From contig JAPOQD010000016.1 in NCBI GenBank assembly GCA_026710905.1, positions 1 to 64,000 on the forward strand: DNA of 64,000 nt, given 5' to 3'. Positions within the stretch are counted from its first letter, which is position 1; each line of letters begins with the position of its first letter. A model generated the notes under the pieces. It was given only the letters and a program-made list of their open reading frames with translations, did not search any database and was not told the DNA's origin. The position numbers and the translations under genes are program-made. Positions 44,173 through 54,014 of the stretch are shown one piece after another. The stretch comes from Halieaceae bacterium (GTDB taxonomy: Bacteria; Pseudomonadota; Gammaproteobacteria; Pseudomonadales; Halieaceae).

Positions 44173-44442
44173 TTGGCACTGGCCAACCACCGTCAGGCCA
44201 TTCGCACAGAAATTGTCAAGACAGCGAAGGAGTTTCGCCGTATACAGATTGAGGCGGTTGAGCAATTGCTGGTGGAGCGTGGTGTAGATACGAGTCTAAC
44301 GCCCGCAGCTGCCGTTGTTACAATTACCGGCGCGCTTTCTCGCGCCATGGCCCAGGATTGTGCCCTGGGGGTGGATGAGGGGTATGACCAGGCCGTGGCA
44401 GTGGTGGAACGGGGTTTGGAGTGGCTGGGCAAGCAGGAATAA
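44173..44442 (+). pseudogene. TetR-family C-terminal effector-domain fragment
   Basis: The 89-residue frame starts LALANHRQAIRTEIVKTAKE and continues with VEQLLVERGVD and AAAVVTITGALSRAMAQD. This matches the C-terminal half of TetR/AcrR regulators, where the ANHR segment precedes the last helices. The DNA-binding N-terminus is missing and no start codon with a ribosome site precedes it. Confidence 0.65.
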
Positions 44443-44748
44443 TTGCCGGACAGTCTGGCGGAACCACCAAGTAGCGGCCCGGGATCCCTTTCTTTGCCTT
44501 CGGCGAATTACTATTTGCTAACAAGTAGTTCAGCTTTGAACGTGATTTTGTTCGGGTTCGGTAATGAGGCCCTTACGATCACGAGATAAAGCCCCAAGGG
44601 TACATACCCGACAAATGGGTTGCCCGGGAATCCTGGAAGTACCGGGAGGACAGGTCCGCCGCAGAAGAAGCCTGGTGAGATATGCGGGCCAGTCCAGGTC
44701 AATCATCAAGGAATCCTCCACACACTGTATTTCCACGGTATGGAAGGG
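44443..44748. other. Gap without an assignable gene
   Basis: This 306-bp stretch follows the TetR remnant and precedes the end of the lig operon. A minus-strand frame (44511-44702) could encode a proline- and hydrophobic-rich peptide, but it has no ribosome site and no recognised relative. No terminator with a T-run was found for ligC. Confidence 0.4.
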
Positions 44749-45693
44749 CTATCGCAACAGTTGTTGTTCGAGTTCGTGTAGCACGCGGTAACAGGGCAGC
44801 ACCTGCGCCACGCTGGAATTCGGTACACGGCCTTCCTGGATGGCTGAAAAAAACTCCCGGTCCTGCAACTCGATACCATTCATGGAGACAGCGACTTTCG
44901 ATACGTCCACAGGCTCCTCCTTTCCATTCACAAGGTCGTCATAGCGGGCAAGATAAGTGCCGTTGTCGCAAATATAGCGAAAGAAGCTTCCCAGAGGGCC
45001 ATCGTTATTGAAAGACAGGGACAGGGTGCAGATCGCACCGCTGCTCGATGTAAGTTGAACAGACATGTCCATGGCGATGCCCAGCTCCGGGTGCAGCGGA
45101 CCCTGAACCGCATTCGCCAGCATGATCTCTCCGCCCGCCTGGTACGCAAACAGATCCACAGTATGTGCAGCGTGGTGCCACAACAGGTGATCGGTCCAGG
45201 AGCGCGCCTCACCCTTGGCATTGATGTTCTTGCGGCGGAAGAAATAGGTTTGCACATCCATCTGCTGCAGGTTCAGTTCTCCTTCAACGACACGCTGGTG
45301 AATCCATTGGTGCGAGGGATTAAAGCGGCGCGTGTGACCCACCATGCAGACCAAACCAGTGTCCTGTTGCACTCGGTCAACGGCGTCTGCATCTTCCCAG
45401 CTATCCGCCAGCGGAATCTCTGTTTGCACATGCACACCGGCCCGCATGCACTGAATTGCCTCTGCAGAGTGCTGCTGGGTCGGCGTGCAGAGAATTGCGG
45501 CGTCGATGCCAGGCTGCGCCAGGGCATCGGCAAGATCAGTTGTCACATGGGGGATGCCGTATTCATCGGCTACCGCCTGGGTCTTGTCCAAGGTGCGCCC
45601 GACCAGCGACAGGACCTCCACGTTGTCGATGTTGCGAATGCCGTCCAGGTGCTTGATGCCGAACGCCCCGGGGCCCGCGAGTATTACTTTCAT
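44749..45693 (-). CDS. ligC: 4-carboxy-2-hydroxymuconate-6-semialdehyde dehydrogenase
   Basis: The ATG at 45693 gives 314 residues, the usual LigC length. Gfo/Idh/MocA-family marks are the Rossmann start MKVILAGPGAFGIKHLDGI and the EIPLADSWEDADAV active-site strand. Highly LigC-specific stretches are VCMVGHTRRFNPSHQWIHQR and MDVQTYFFRRKNINAKGE, then SWTDHLLWHHAAHTVDLFAY. It oxidises the hemiacetal form of CHMS to 2-pyrone-4,6-dicarboxylate with NADP. It is the last gene of the operon, 29 bp after ligB. Confidence 0.92.
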   Translation of the reverse strand: MKVILAGPGAFGIKHLDGIRNIDNVEVLSLVGRTLDKTQAVADEYGIPHVTTDLADALAQPGIDAAILCTPTQQHSAEAIQCMRAGVHVQTEIPLADSWEDADAVDRVQQDTGLVCMVGHTRRFNPSHQWIHQRVVEGELNLQQMDVQTYFFRRKNINAKGEARSWTDHLLWHHAAHTVDLFAYQAGGEIMLANAVQGPLHPELGIAMDMSVQLTSSSGAICTLSLSFNNDGPLGSFFRYICDNGTYLARYDDLVNGKEEPVDVSKVAVSMNGIELQDREFFSAIQEGRVPNSSVAQVLPCYRVLHELEQQLLR

Positions 45694-45722
45694 GCTGTTC
45701 TCCGAATCTGCGTAGTGGTGAC

Positions 45723-46953
<1,231 letters not shown>

Positions 46954-46964
46954 GGCGCGCTTCC

Positions 46965-47855
46965 TCAATCGGACCAGTACAGGCGCATCGGGTTGTCCAC
47001 CAGCAGTTTTTGCCGCAACTCCGGCGTTGCTGCAATGCCTGGGATAAAGTCCACCAGCTTGCCGTCGTCCGGCATGTGGTTTTTCATGTTGGGGTGCGGC
47101 CAGTCGGTGCCCCACAGCACCCGATCCGGGAAAGTTTCCACGATCCGGCGCGCAAACGGCGCCACATCCTCATAGCCGGGCGGGCCTCCCAGAGACAGCC
47201 TCTCCGGGCAGCTCACCTTGCACCAGATGCGCGGGTGCTCGGCCAACATTTTCACAAACAACTCAAATTCCGGGCCATTCACGGCCATGCTGACATCGGG
47301 CCTTCCCATATGGTCGACTACCAGAATGACTGGCAACGAAGTAAAAAAATCATACAACTCCGGCAACTCACTTGCCTCGAAGTAAATCACAATATGCCAA
47401 CCCAGCTTCTCTACCCGGGTGGCGATCTCCTGCAACGAATCAAACGGTAAAGCATCCACCAGACGCTTGACAAAATTAAAGCGTACGCCGCGCACACCGG
47501 CCGTATGGAGTTCGGCAAGCTCTGCATCGGTGACCTCAGGTTTTACTGCGGCAACCCCACGTGCCATGGCGTTTGAATGAGCCAACGCGTCTACGAGGGC
47601 GCGATTGTCGGCACCGTGGCAGCTCGCCTGCACGATCACATTACGGGAAAAACCCAGATGATCTCGCAGTGCCCACAACTTTTCTTTCGGCGCATCACAG
47701 GGCGTGTACTTGCGTTCGGGCGTGAATGGGAATACGGCGCCCGGGCCGAAGACATGGCAGTGCGCGTCTACCGCACCCGGTGGCGGTACAAAACCAGGAG
47801 TTGCAGGCGCCGGGTGAAATGGCAGCCAGTCGGCGTCCATCCTGAAAGCGCTCAC
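46965..47855 (-). CDS. ligI: 2-pyrone-4,6-dicarboxylate hydrolase
   Basis: The 296-residue amidohydrolase-superfamily protein has the N-terminal metal-type motif PPPGAVDAHCHVFGPGAVFP. The LigI-specific segments are RDHLGFSRNVIVQASCHG, VRGVRFNFVKRLVD, VVDHMGRPDV and WGTDWPHPNMKNHMPDDGKL. It hydrolyses the lactone of PDC to 4-oxalomesaconate. The stop overlaps the ligA leader region by none (11-bp gap). Its start overlaps ligJ by 4 nt (ATGA). Confidence 0.92.
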   Translation of the reverse strand: MSAFRMDADWLPFHPAPATPGFVPPPGAVDAHCHVFGPGAVFPFTPERKYTPCDAPKEKLWALRDHLGFSRNVIVQASCHGADNRALVDALAHSNAMARGVAAVKPEVTDAELAELHTAGVRGVRFNFVKRLVDALPFDSLQEIATRVEKLGWHIVIYFEASELPELYDFFTSLPVILVVDHMGRPDVSMAVNGPEFELFVKMLAEHPRIWCKVSCPERLSLGGPPGYEDVAPFARRIVETFPDRVLWGTDWPHPNMKNHMPDDGKLVDFIPGIAATPELRQKLLVDNPMRLYWSD

Positions 47856-48871
47856 TGTCCTCGCTCCTTCAATAGTGCATCCAGGCGCGGGTAGACACGG
47901 CGGGCGTTACCCTCGTACACCTTGTAGCGATCGTCGTCGGACAACCGCAGCGCGTCGATATAGCGCTTGGTGTCGTCAAAGTACTGCCCGGTTTCCGGAT
48001 CTATGCCGCGTACCGCCCCCACCATTTCGGAGCCGAATAAAATATTGTTGATGTCGATCACCCGGAACAGCAGGTCGATACCCGGCTGGTGATAAACGCA
48101 GGTATCGAAAAACACGTTTTTCATCACGTGTTCCGCCAGGGGCGGACGCTTCAGCATATCGGCAAGGCCGCGATAACGGCCCCAATGGTAGGGTACGGCA
48201 CCGCCACCGTGGGGGATGATAAAGCGCAACGCGGGAAAATCGCGGAACAGATCGCCCTCGATAAATTGCATAAACGCCGTGGTGTCTGCATTGATGTAGT
48301 GGGCGCCGGTGGCGTGAAAATTGGCATTGCAAGAGCCCGATACGTGGACCATCGCCGGCACGTCCAGTTCTACCATTTTCTCGAACAAAGGATACCAGTT
48401 ACGGTCGGTGAGGGGCGCCGAGGTCCAGTGGCCACCGGAAGGGTCGGGGTTCAGGTTACAACCGACGAAACCGAGTTGATTGACGCAGCGCTCCAGCTCG
48501 GCCACCGAATTGGCGATGGAAACCCCCGGTGACTGAGGTAATTGGCAGACGCCGATAAACGTTTCGGGATAGAGGTCAACCACGCGCTTGATCAGGTTGT
48601 TACAGGCCGCCGTCCATTGGCCGGACACCGCCTCGTCGCCGGCGTGATGCGCCATCGCCGAAGCGCGCGGCGAGAAAATGGTCATGTCGGCGCCGCGTTC
48701 CCGCAGCAGCCGCAACTGGTTTTGTTCGATACTTTCACGGATCTCTTCGTCGCTGATCGTTTTCGGCGCGGGAAGCGGTTGACCCGCCGTGTGGGCGGCA
48801 AGCTGTGCTTCGCGATACGCCTGGTGCGGTGCGGGCGCGGTAGTGTAATGCCCGTGGCAATCAATGATCAT
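47852..48871 (-). CDS. ligJ: 4-oxalomesaconate hydratase
   Basis: This 339-residue amidohydrolase-type protein begins MIIDCHGHYTTAP, with the HxH metal ligands. Further marks are FSPRASAMAHHAGDEAVSGQ, VGCNLNPDPSGGHWTSAPLT, MVHVSGSCN and FIIPHGGGAVPYHWGRYRGL. It adds water to form 4-carboxy-4-hydroxy-2-oxoadipate. Its start overlaps the DUF1932 dehydrogenase by 4 nt. The zinc hydratase assignment follows the Sphingobium LigJ layout. Confidence 0.9.
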   Translation of the reverse strand: MIIDCHGHYTTAPAPHQAYREAQLAAHTAGQPLPAPKTISDEEIRESIEQNQLRLLRERGADMTIFSPRASAMAHHAGDEAVSGQWTAACNNLIKRVVDLYPETFIGVCQLPQSPGVSIANSVAELERCVNQLGFVGCNLNPDPSGGHWTSAPLTDRNWYPLFEKMVELDVPAMVHVSGSCNANFHATGAHYINADTTAFMQFIEGDLFRDFPALRFIIPHGGGAVPYHWGRYRGLADMLKRPPLAEHVMKNVFFDTCVYHQPGIDLLFRVIDINNILFGSEMVGAVRGIDPETGQYFDDTKRYIDALRLSDDDRYKVYEGNARRVYPRLDALLKERGQ

Positions 48872-49773
48872 CGGCTGTTTTTCTCAATGGGAGTATCTGC
48901 CGCCAGCGCACGAATTGCATCCAGCATTGCCGTCAGCTCCCGGTTTTCCAGCGCCGCGGCGAAGCGTGGCGCCCAGGCCTGGCGCAATACCGTTGCCGCG
49001 CTCATATGCGGCTCGATGCCAGCGTCGGCCACTGTGCGGGCGGCCTCCTCCATTTCCTCGGCGCGCCGGACGCCGTGCAGCAGAGTACGAGAGATCATAT
49101 AGCGCGCGTGCCCGGCCCAGTCCGGCCGGGGAAACAGGACGCTGAGGGAATCGACCACGGCCGTTTCTACCCCGTAGTGACGCGCTGCCAGCAGGGATTC
49201 ACTCAATAAAGCCTCGGCGCCCTTGACTATCACACTGCGGCACATTTTGGTGGCGGCCGCTGCACCTAACTGCCCGGCGCAAAAGCGCATACCACTAAAG
49301 CCCAATGCAACGCCCTCGGGAAGAAACGCTTCGGCATGCGGCCCACCGATAAGGATGGGTGAGGCAATACCCTGCGGTGCAATTGGTGACATGATCACCG
49401 CCTCAATGTAGCGGCCACCGGCTTGGGTCACTAGCTCCGACACCGCGCATTTGGCGCCGGGGGAGACCGAATTGAGATCGAGAAACCTGGCCTCGGGCTG
49501 CAGCCCGGATAGCACTGACTCCACCGCTGGCAGATTCCGGGCGGCAGTGACCGCCGAAATAACCAGATCACAATCCTGCACGCTGGCCACGGCGCAGTCG
49601 GCCGCCTTGAGATGCGGCAACTCATGCAGGGTCTGGGATGGTTTGCTGTTCGGGTCGTCAAACAGCGGGTCGTAGGTTTTGATGACCAGGTCGGGGAATC
49701 CTGCAAGGCCGGCAGCCAGCGTGGCGCCGACTTCGCCCAGGCCCATCAGGCAAACAGTTCGCCGCGAAGTCAT
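48868..49773 (-). CDS. 6-phosphogluconate dehydrogenase-like oxidoreductase with DUF1932
   Basis: The ATG at 49773 (301 residues) overlaps the ligU stop by ATGA, matching the operon's other joints. A GTG at 49785 is possible. The Rossmann start is TVCLMGLGEVGATLAAGLAG. The substrate loop is LDLNSVSPGAKCAVSE with a conserved Lys-type helix (GAAAATKMCRSVIVKGAEAL), and the C-terminus is the DUF1932 domain. Enzymes of this family reduce small hydroxyacids. No step of the standard protocatechuate 4,5-cleavage route needs one, so its role inside a lig operon is an open question. Confidence 0.8.
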   Translation of the reverse strand: MTSRRTVCLMGLGEVGATLAAGLAGFPDLVIKTYDPLFDDPNSKPSQTLHELPHLKAADCAVASVQDCDLVISAVTAARNLPAVESVLSGLQPEARFLDLNSVSPGAKCAVSELVTQAGGRYIEAVIMSPIAPQGIASPILIGGPHAEAFLPEGVALGFSGMRFCAGQLGAAAATKMCRSVIVKGAEALLSESLLAARHYGVETAVVDSLSVLFPRPDWAGHARYMISRTLLHGVRRAEEMEEAARTVADAGIEPHMSAATVLRQAWAPRFAAALENRELTAMLDAIRALAADTPIEKNSR

Positions 49774-50870
49774 GGCCCGCTCCACACTGCAGCAGGAATC
49801 ATGACCGTACCTCGCATCAACGAACGGCTGGTGCGCAACAGGGCAGCGCGTTTGACTTCCATGCCATCAGCGCCGGTGGCGACTTCAACGTCGACCGTGA
49901 AGAAACCTGTTGGATGTTCGACCTCGAGACGTTGCGACCCGCCGTTAGCGTTCAGCCCGCAAACTTGCTGGGCGACGGACCCCGGTAACAGGCAACCTGT
50001 GGCTACGCTGACAGCGCCAAGCACGCCAATTGCCTCGTGCACCCGGTGTGGAATAAAAATACGGGTGCAAATCACGCCGCCGTCCCGGGCCGGGGCGACC
50101 AGGCTCATCTTCGGTACGGTCTTGCCGGAGACGTTACCCAGGTTCATCCGTTCGCCCAGCGCCAAACGGATGGATTCTACCCGGGCTTTAAGTTTGCTGT
50201 CGGCTTCCAGTTCGGCGGGGCTTTCGTAACCGGTTTTGCCTACGCTCGCCGCATTGAGCAACACCACCGGCATGCCGTTGTCGATACAGGTCACGTTGAC
50301 GCCGTTCACCTCGTCGACGACGTTCCCGGTTGGCAGCAAGGCACCGCAACTGGAGCCGGCGATATCGAGAAATTCCAATGTCACCGCTGCAGCCGTACCG
50401 GGCACGCCATCAATGTGCGCATTGCCCCCATATTCCACGCTACCGCCGGGTGTGTGAATCCGCGCCACGGCGATGCCGCCGGTATTGACCATATGGATGC
50501 GAACATCGGTGAATTCATCCCCGGCTGGCACCAGGCCGCACTCGATCGCAAAAGGACCGACGCCCGCCAGTATATTGCCGCAGTTCTGGCTGGCAGAGAC
50601 CTCGGCCCTGTCGACCATCACCTGCAGGAACAGGTAATCCACATCGGCCTCGTCTTTCGATGAAGGGCTGACCACGGCAATCTTGCTGGTCAGCGGATGA
50701 GCGCCGCCCAAGCCGTCAATTTGGCGCTCATCCGGCGAGCCCATCGCCGCGAGCAGCACCTGGTCGCGTTGAACACTGTTCACGGGCAGTTCGCTGGCGA
50801 GGAAATAGAGCCCCTTTGAGGTGCCGCCACGCATGACGCTGCAGGGGATGGCTGTTTGCATTTCAGGCAT
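49770..50870 (-). CDS. ligU: 4-oxalomesaconate tautomerase (PrpF family)
   Basis: The protein is 366 residues. PrpF/LigU marks are [20 protein letters not shown] at the start and [20 protein letters not shown] in the active site. Later come [20 protein letters not shown], with the conserved Cys, and [18 protein letters not shown]. It isomerises 4-oxalomesaconate from the keto/enol form to the substrate of the hydratase LigJ. The start overlaps the ligK end by 8 nt. Confidence 0.9.
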   Translation of the reverse strand: MPEMQTAIPCSVMRGGTSKGLYFLASELPVNSVQRDQVLLAAMGSPDERQIDGLGGAHPLTSKIAVVSPSSKDEADVDYLFLQVMVDRAEVSASQNCGNILAGVGPFAIECGLVPAGDEFTDVRIHMVNTGGIAVARIHTPGGSVEYGGNAHIDGVPGTAAAVTLEFLDIAGSSCGALLPTGNVVDEVNGVNVTCIDNGMPVVLLNAASVGKTGYESPAELEADSKLKARVESIRLALGERMNLGNVSGKTVPKMSLVAPARDGGVICTRIFIPHRVHEAIGVLGAVSVATGCLLPGSVAQQVCGLNANGGSQRLEVEHPTGFFTVDVEVATGADGMEVKRAALLRTSRSLMRGTVMIPAAVWSGP

Positions 50871-51645
50871 CGCCCAGCGATTCGACGTATTTCAAGCCCT
50901 TCGCTGCGAGCCGCTCGCGCATCCTGTACAGGTCGAGGCCCAATACGCCGCTGGCGAGCATGTCGCGCTTTTCGCTCTCTTTCGCCTCGCGCTCGTTCGC
51001 TCTGGCCAACACCGCATCGACCTCCAGCCTTGAAACCGCGACTACACCGTCGTCGTCGGCCACAATCAGGTCTCCAGGATTGACCAGAGTCCCCGCGCAT
51101 ACTACCGGCAGGTTGACGTTGCCCAGGGTTTCCTTAACCGTGCCCTGGGCAAACACGGCCTTTGACCAAACCGGAAACTGCATTTCTGTCAGGGTGGCTA
51201 TATCGCGCACTCCGGCGTCGATAATCAGGCCGCGCACACCCCGCGCCCTGAGGGATTCCGCCAGCAGATCGCCGAAGTAGCCGTCCTCGCAGGGGCTGGT
51301 GGGCGCCACCACCAGTATGTCTCCAGGCTGGCATTGCTCGACGGCGACGTGCAGCATCCAGTTGTCACCCGGGGCCACCTCGCAGGTGACCGCCGTGCCG
51401 GCCTCGTGGATTGGCCGATAGATGGGACGCATATAGGAAGCCAACAGACCACGCCGGTGGTAGGACTCGTGCACGGTTGCCACGCCCAGCCCGGTAAATT
51501 TATCAACGACGCTGGCGTCGACCCGTTCAACGCTGGTGACCACTATCGACACGGCGACTTTCCCCTTCAGTTCGGCAGTTAGCTCTGTGCTGGATAGTAG
51601 TCGGTGGGGGTCCGGGAAACCAATGGTATCGGCTTTTGTACCCAT
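50863..51645 (-). CDS. ligK: 4-carboxy-4-hydroxy-2-oxoadipate aldolase
   Basis: This RraA/HMG-aldolase-family protein has [17 protein letters not shown] and [20 protein letters not shown], the metal- and substrate-binding strands. [11 protein letters not shown] carries the catalytic Arg and Asp. It splits the adipate to pyruvate and oxaloacetate and often decarboxylates the latter. The ATG at 51645 (260 residues) has no ribosome site. A GTG at 51552 with AGGGG about 9 nt upstream gives 229 residues, the normal LigK size, and is my preferred start. It is the first gene of the operon. Confidence 0.9.
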   Translation of the reverse strand: MGTKADTIGFPDPHRLLSSTELTAELKGKVAVSIVVTSVERVDASVVDKFTGLGVATVHESYHRRGLLASYMRPIYRPIHEAGTAVTCEVAPGDNWMLHVAVEQCQPGDILVVAPTSPCEDGYFGDLLAESLRARGVRGLIIDAGVRDIATLTEMQFPVWSKAVFAQGTVKETLGNVNLPVVCAGTLVNPGDLIVADDDGVVAVSRLEVDAVLARANEREAKESEKRDMLASGVLGLDLYRMRERLAAKGLKYVESLGDA

Positions 51646-51865
51646 GAGAAATAGTTAACAAGTCGAGGAGAGCCTTGACGTTCTGAATTAAAGAAAGACT
51701 AATCCGTAAAAACTATTTTTATTATAATTTAAATTATTATCAATTATTTCAATATGTTATAAAATATATATTAGATGGGCCTGAACTGGAACGGTTGCTT
51801 GCGGGTTGTAAACCCCATGAATATTCAACTACAGTGCCAAGGAAGACTCGATTCGGAAGTCCCCC
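51646..51865. promoter_or_regulatory. lig operon / LysR divergent promoter, AT-rich with palindrome
   Basis: The divergent gap has a sharply AT-rich core at 51700-51780 containing the perfect palindrome ATAATTTAAATTAT (51724-51737). LysR regulators usually bind such a gap between themselves and their target. The exact site is unproven. Confidence 0.55.
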
Positions 51866-53155
51866 ATGAAAGGCCAACAGGCGTCCGTGGACAGCTTGCA
51901 TTCCCTCAGCCTCAGGCACCTGAAGGCTGTTCGCTCCATTGCCGATCACGGTAGCGTCACCGGCGCCGCCAATAGCCTCAATCGCTCTCAATCCGCGCTG
52001 TCCAAGGCGCTCAGAGAACTGGAGGAGCAGTTGGCCACCCGTCTGTTCGACCGCTCTCCCCGGGGTGTGGTCCCAACCCCCCGGGGTCATGCATTTATCG
52101 AGCGTATTCGCGAAGCTGAGGCCCGGTTTGCCGAGGCTGAGGTGAGCTACAGGGCATTCGCCCGTGGCAAGCAAGTGACCCGCCATAATCCGGTTTTCAC
52201 GCTTGATGTCAGCCAGAAGCGGCTCGCGGCCTTTCTCGCCCTGTATGAAACGCGGGATGTGCAGGCCGCGGCAGACAAGCTCGGCCAAACCCGCGCTGCC
52301 GTGTACGGCTCCATCCGGTATCTGGAGGGGCTACTGGAACTGGCGCTGTTCGAACATGCCGGGCCCCACATTACCAGCTCGGTGTTTGCTGATGTACTCG
52401 CAAATCACGCAAAGCTCGCCTTCGCGCTGATTCGCCATGGGATCGATGAACTGCGCTGCGTCGGTGGGGTGACGGAAGGTTCGGTGGCGATCGGTACGCT
52501 GCCCTATTCCCGCACCGAGTTGACACCTCGCACCATCCATCGCGTACTTGAAGAACACCCACAGCTTAGGATTTCGACCCGGGAAGGTCCCTACACGATT
52601 CTGGAAGCTGCACTGCGCAATGGCGACCTGGATCTGATTATCGGAGCAACCCGCAATATCGAAACCGGATCGAAGCTGGCCAAGGAGGTTTTGTTCGAGG
52701 ACGAATTGTCGGTTATTTCTGGCCGACATCATCCATTGGCGAAAGCGAACAAGGTGACGCTGTCCGAATTGCTGGCTTATGGCTGGGTGCTGCCAGTGCG
52801 GCAAACGCCCGCCCGGGCCTTGTTCGATGAATTTCTGGCACGGCAGGGCGCCCCCTCACCCAACCAAATTGTCGAAACCAGTTCCCTATCGACAATCCGC
52901 GGCCTGCTACTTGCCAGCGACCGGCTCGCTCTTCTTTCGCGCCACCAGGTTCACTACGAAGAGGCGGCCGGTCTGCTGGCTGCCCTGCCCATCAGGCTGA
53001 AGGGAACACGGCGGCCCATCGGAATTACCCTGCGGGCGCATACGACCCCCTCGCCCGCGGCCAGCTTGTTCATAAGTGAACTGCGAAACATGACGCCTCG
53101 GTTCAAACAATCCGGTCTCTGGAAAAACCGCGGCGGTTCAGGCGCACAAGGCTGA
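51866..53155 (+). CDS. LysR-type regulator with two helix-turn-helix domains
   Basis: The protein is 429 residues, against about 300 for typical LysR. The first winged HTH is at about 16-75: HLKAVRSIADHGSVTGAANS with LNRSQSALSKALRELEEQL. A second HTH-like unit is at about 112-170: RLAAFLALYETRDVQAAADK then LGQTRAAVYGSIRYLEGLLE. The effector domain follows from about 185 to 400 (GSVAIGTLPYSRTELTPR onward). It is divergent from the lig operon, so it is the probable activator of protocatechuate catabolism, with an intermediate as inducer. The second HTH may be degenerate, since its wing is short. Confidence 0.85.
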   Translation: MKGQQASVDSLHSLSLRHLKAVRSIADHGSVTGAANSLNRSQSALSKALRELEEQLATRLFDRSPRGVVPTPRGHAFIERIREAEARFAEAEVSYRAFARGKQVTRHNPVFTLDVSQKRLAAFLALYETRDVQAAADKLGQTRAAVYGSIRYLEGLLELALFEHAGPHITSSVFADVLANHAKLAFALIRHGIDELRCVGGVTEGSVAIGTLPYSRTELTPRTIHRVLEEHPQLRISTREGPYTILEAALRNGDLDLIIGATRNIETGSKLAKEVLFEDELSVISGRHHPLAKANKVTLSELLAYGWVLPVRQTPARALFDEFLARQGAPSPNQIVETSSLSTIRGLLLASDRLALLSRHQVHYEEAAGLLAALPIRLKGTRRPIGITLRAHTTPSPAASLFISELRNMTPRFKQSGLWKNRGGSGAQG

Positions 53156-53227
53156 CTACAAGCATCAATTGACGTGTTATAGTTTCGCATTGGTTTTTAC
53201 TTTCCTTTCTGCGCAACAAACAATCTG

Positions 53228-53932
53228 ATGACTGCCACGAAAAACAAACCACGTCGCAAACGCAACCCGAAATCCACTCGAATTGCAATCCTCGAGGCGG
53301 CCAAGTCTGTCCTTGCGCGCGATGGCGCCGAAGGTCTCAGCGTCTCCAGCGTAGCTAACCTGGCCGGTGTGAATCGTGGCACCGCGTATCAACACTTTCG
53401 GGTTAAGGAGGATTTGATTCGCGCCACGCTCGATTGGGTTAGCCACCAATTGCTGGAGGCTGTGTTCGAGGGCGGCGATCAGGGTGGCGTTCCGCCGGAA
53501 GACTGGTTGGAACCTGATCTGGAGCACCTTCCCGAAGTGATCAATCGAATGGCGGCGTTTAATTTGCGGCTGGCCGAGTACGCTATCGAGAATCCTGATA
53601 TTGGCCGGATTTGGTTGTACGACGTGTTATCCAGAGAGCACCCCAAGGAAGACGTGTTCTACAAACGCTTCGCACAGGCGATGCAAAGTCTGGCTGACAG
53701 CGATGCCAGCGTGGACGATATGGATGTCGAAGTTCAAGCCGTGTTGATGCTGACCGGTTACTTCCTGTGGCCTGTCTGGGTGCGTTCTCATGCACGGAGC
53801 AAAAAAGCCAGAAAACTAATGGCCAAACGATTTGCCGGTGAAGTGCTGAGATTTTCCATGCACGGTGTTCTGCGTGCAGACAGCCATACCATCCTTCAAG
53901 CGTATCTGAAGAGCAATCTGCCGTCTTCCTGA
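53228..53932 (+). CDS. TetR/AcrR-family regulator
   Basis: The protein is 234 residues. A lysine/arginine-rich start (MTATKNKPRRKRNPKSTR) is followed by the TetR HTH: ILEAAKSVLARDGAEGLSVS with VANLAGVNRGTAYQHFRVKE. The C-terminal effector region is helix-rich. It precedes a phosphoesterase on the other strand and the Rieske/SDR cluster downstream, which it may control. No operator was identified. Confidence 0.85.
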   Translation: MTATKNKPRRKRNPKSTRIAILEAAKSVLARDGAEGLSVSSVANLAGVNRGTAYQHFRVKEDLIRATLDWVSHQLLEAVFEGGDQGGVPPEDWLEPDLEHLPEVINRMAAFNLRLAEYAIENPDIGRIWLYDVLSREHPKEDVFYKRFAQAMQSLADSDASVDDMDVEVQAVLMLTGYFLWPVWVRSHARSKKARKLMAKRFAGEVLRFSMHGVLRADSHTILQAYLKSNLPSS

Positions 53933-54014
53933 AACCCGGGAATTTCTCCCTGCTGGGTTGCGTCGTGGTAAGGCGCGTCTTGCCGGTGGCTGTGAAGACT
54001 ACCCGGCGTGTCTC

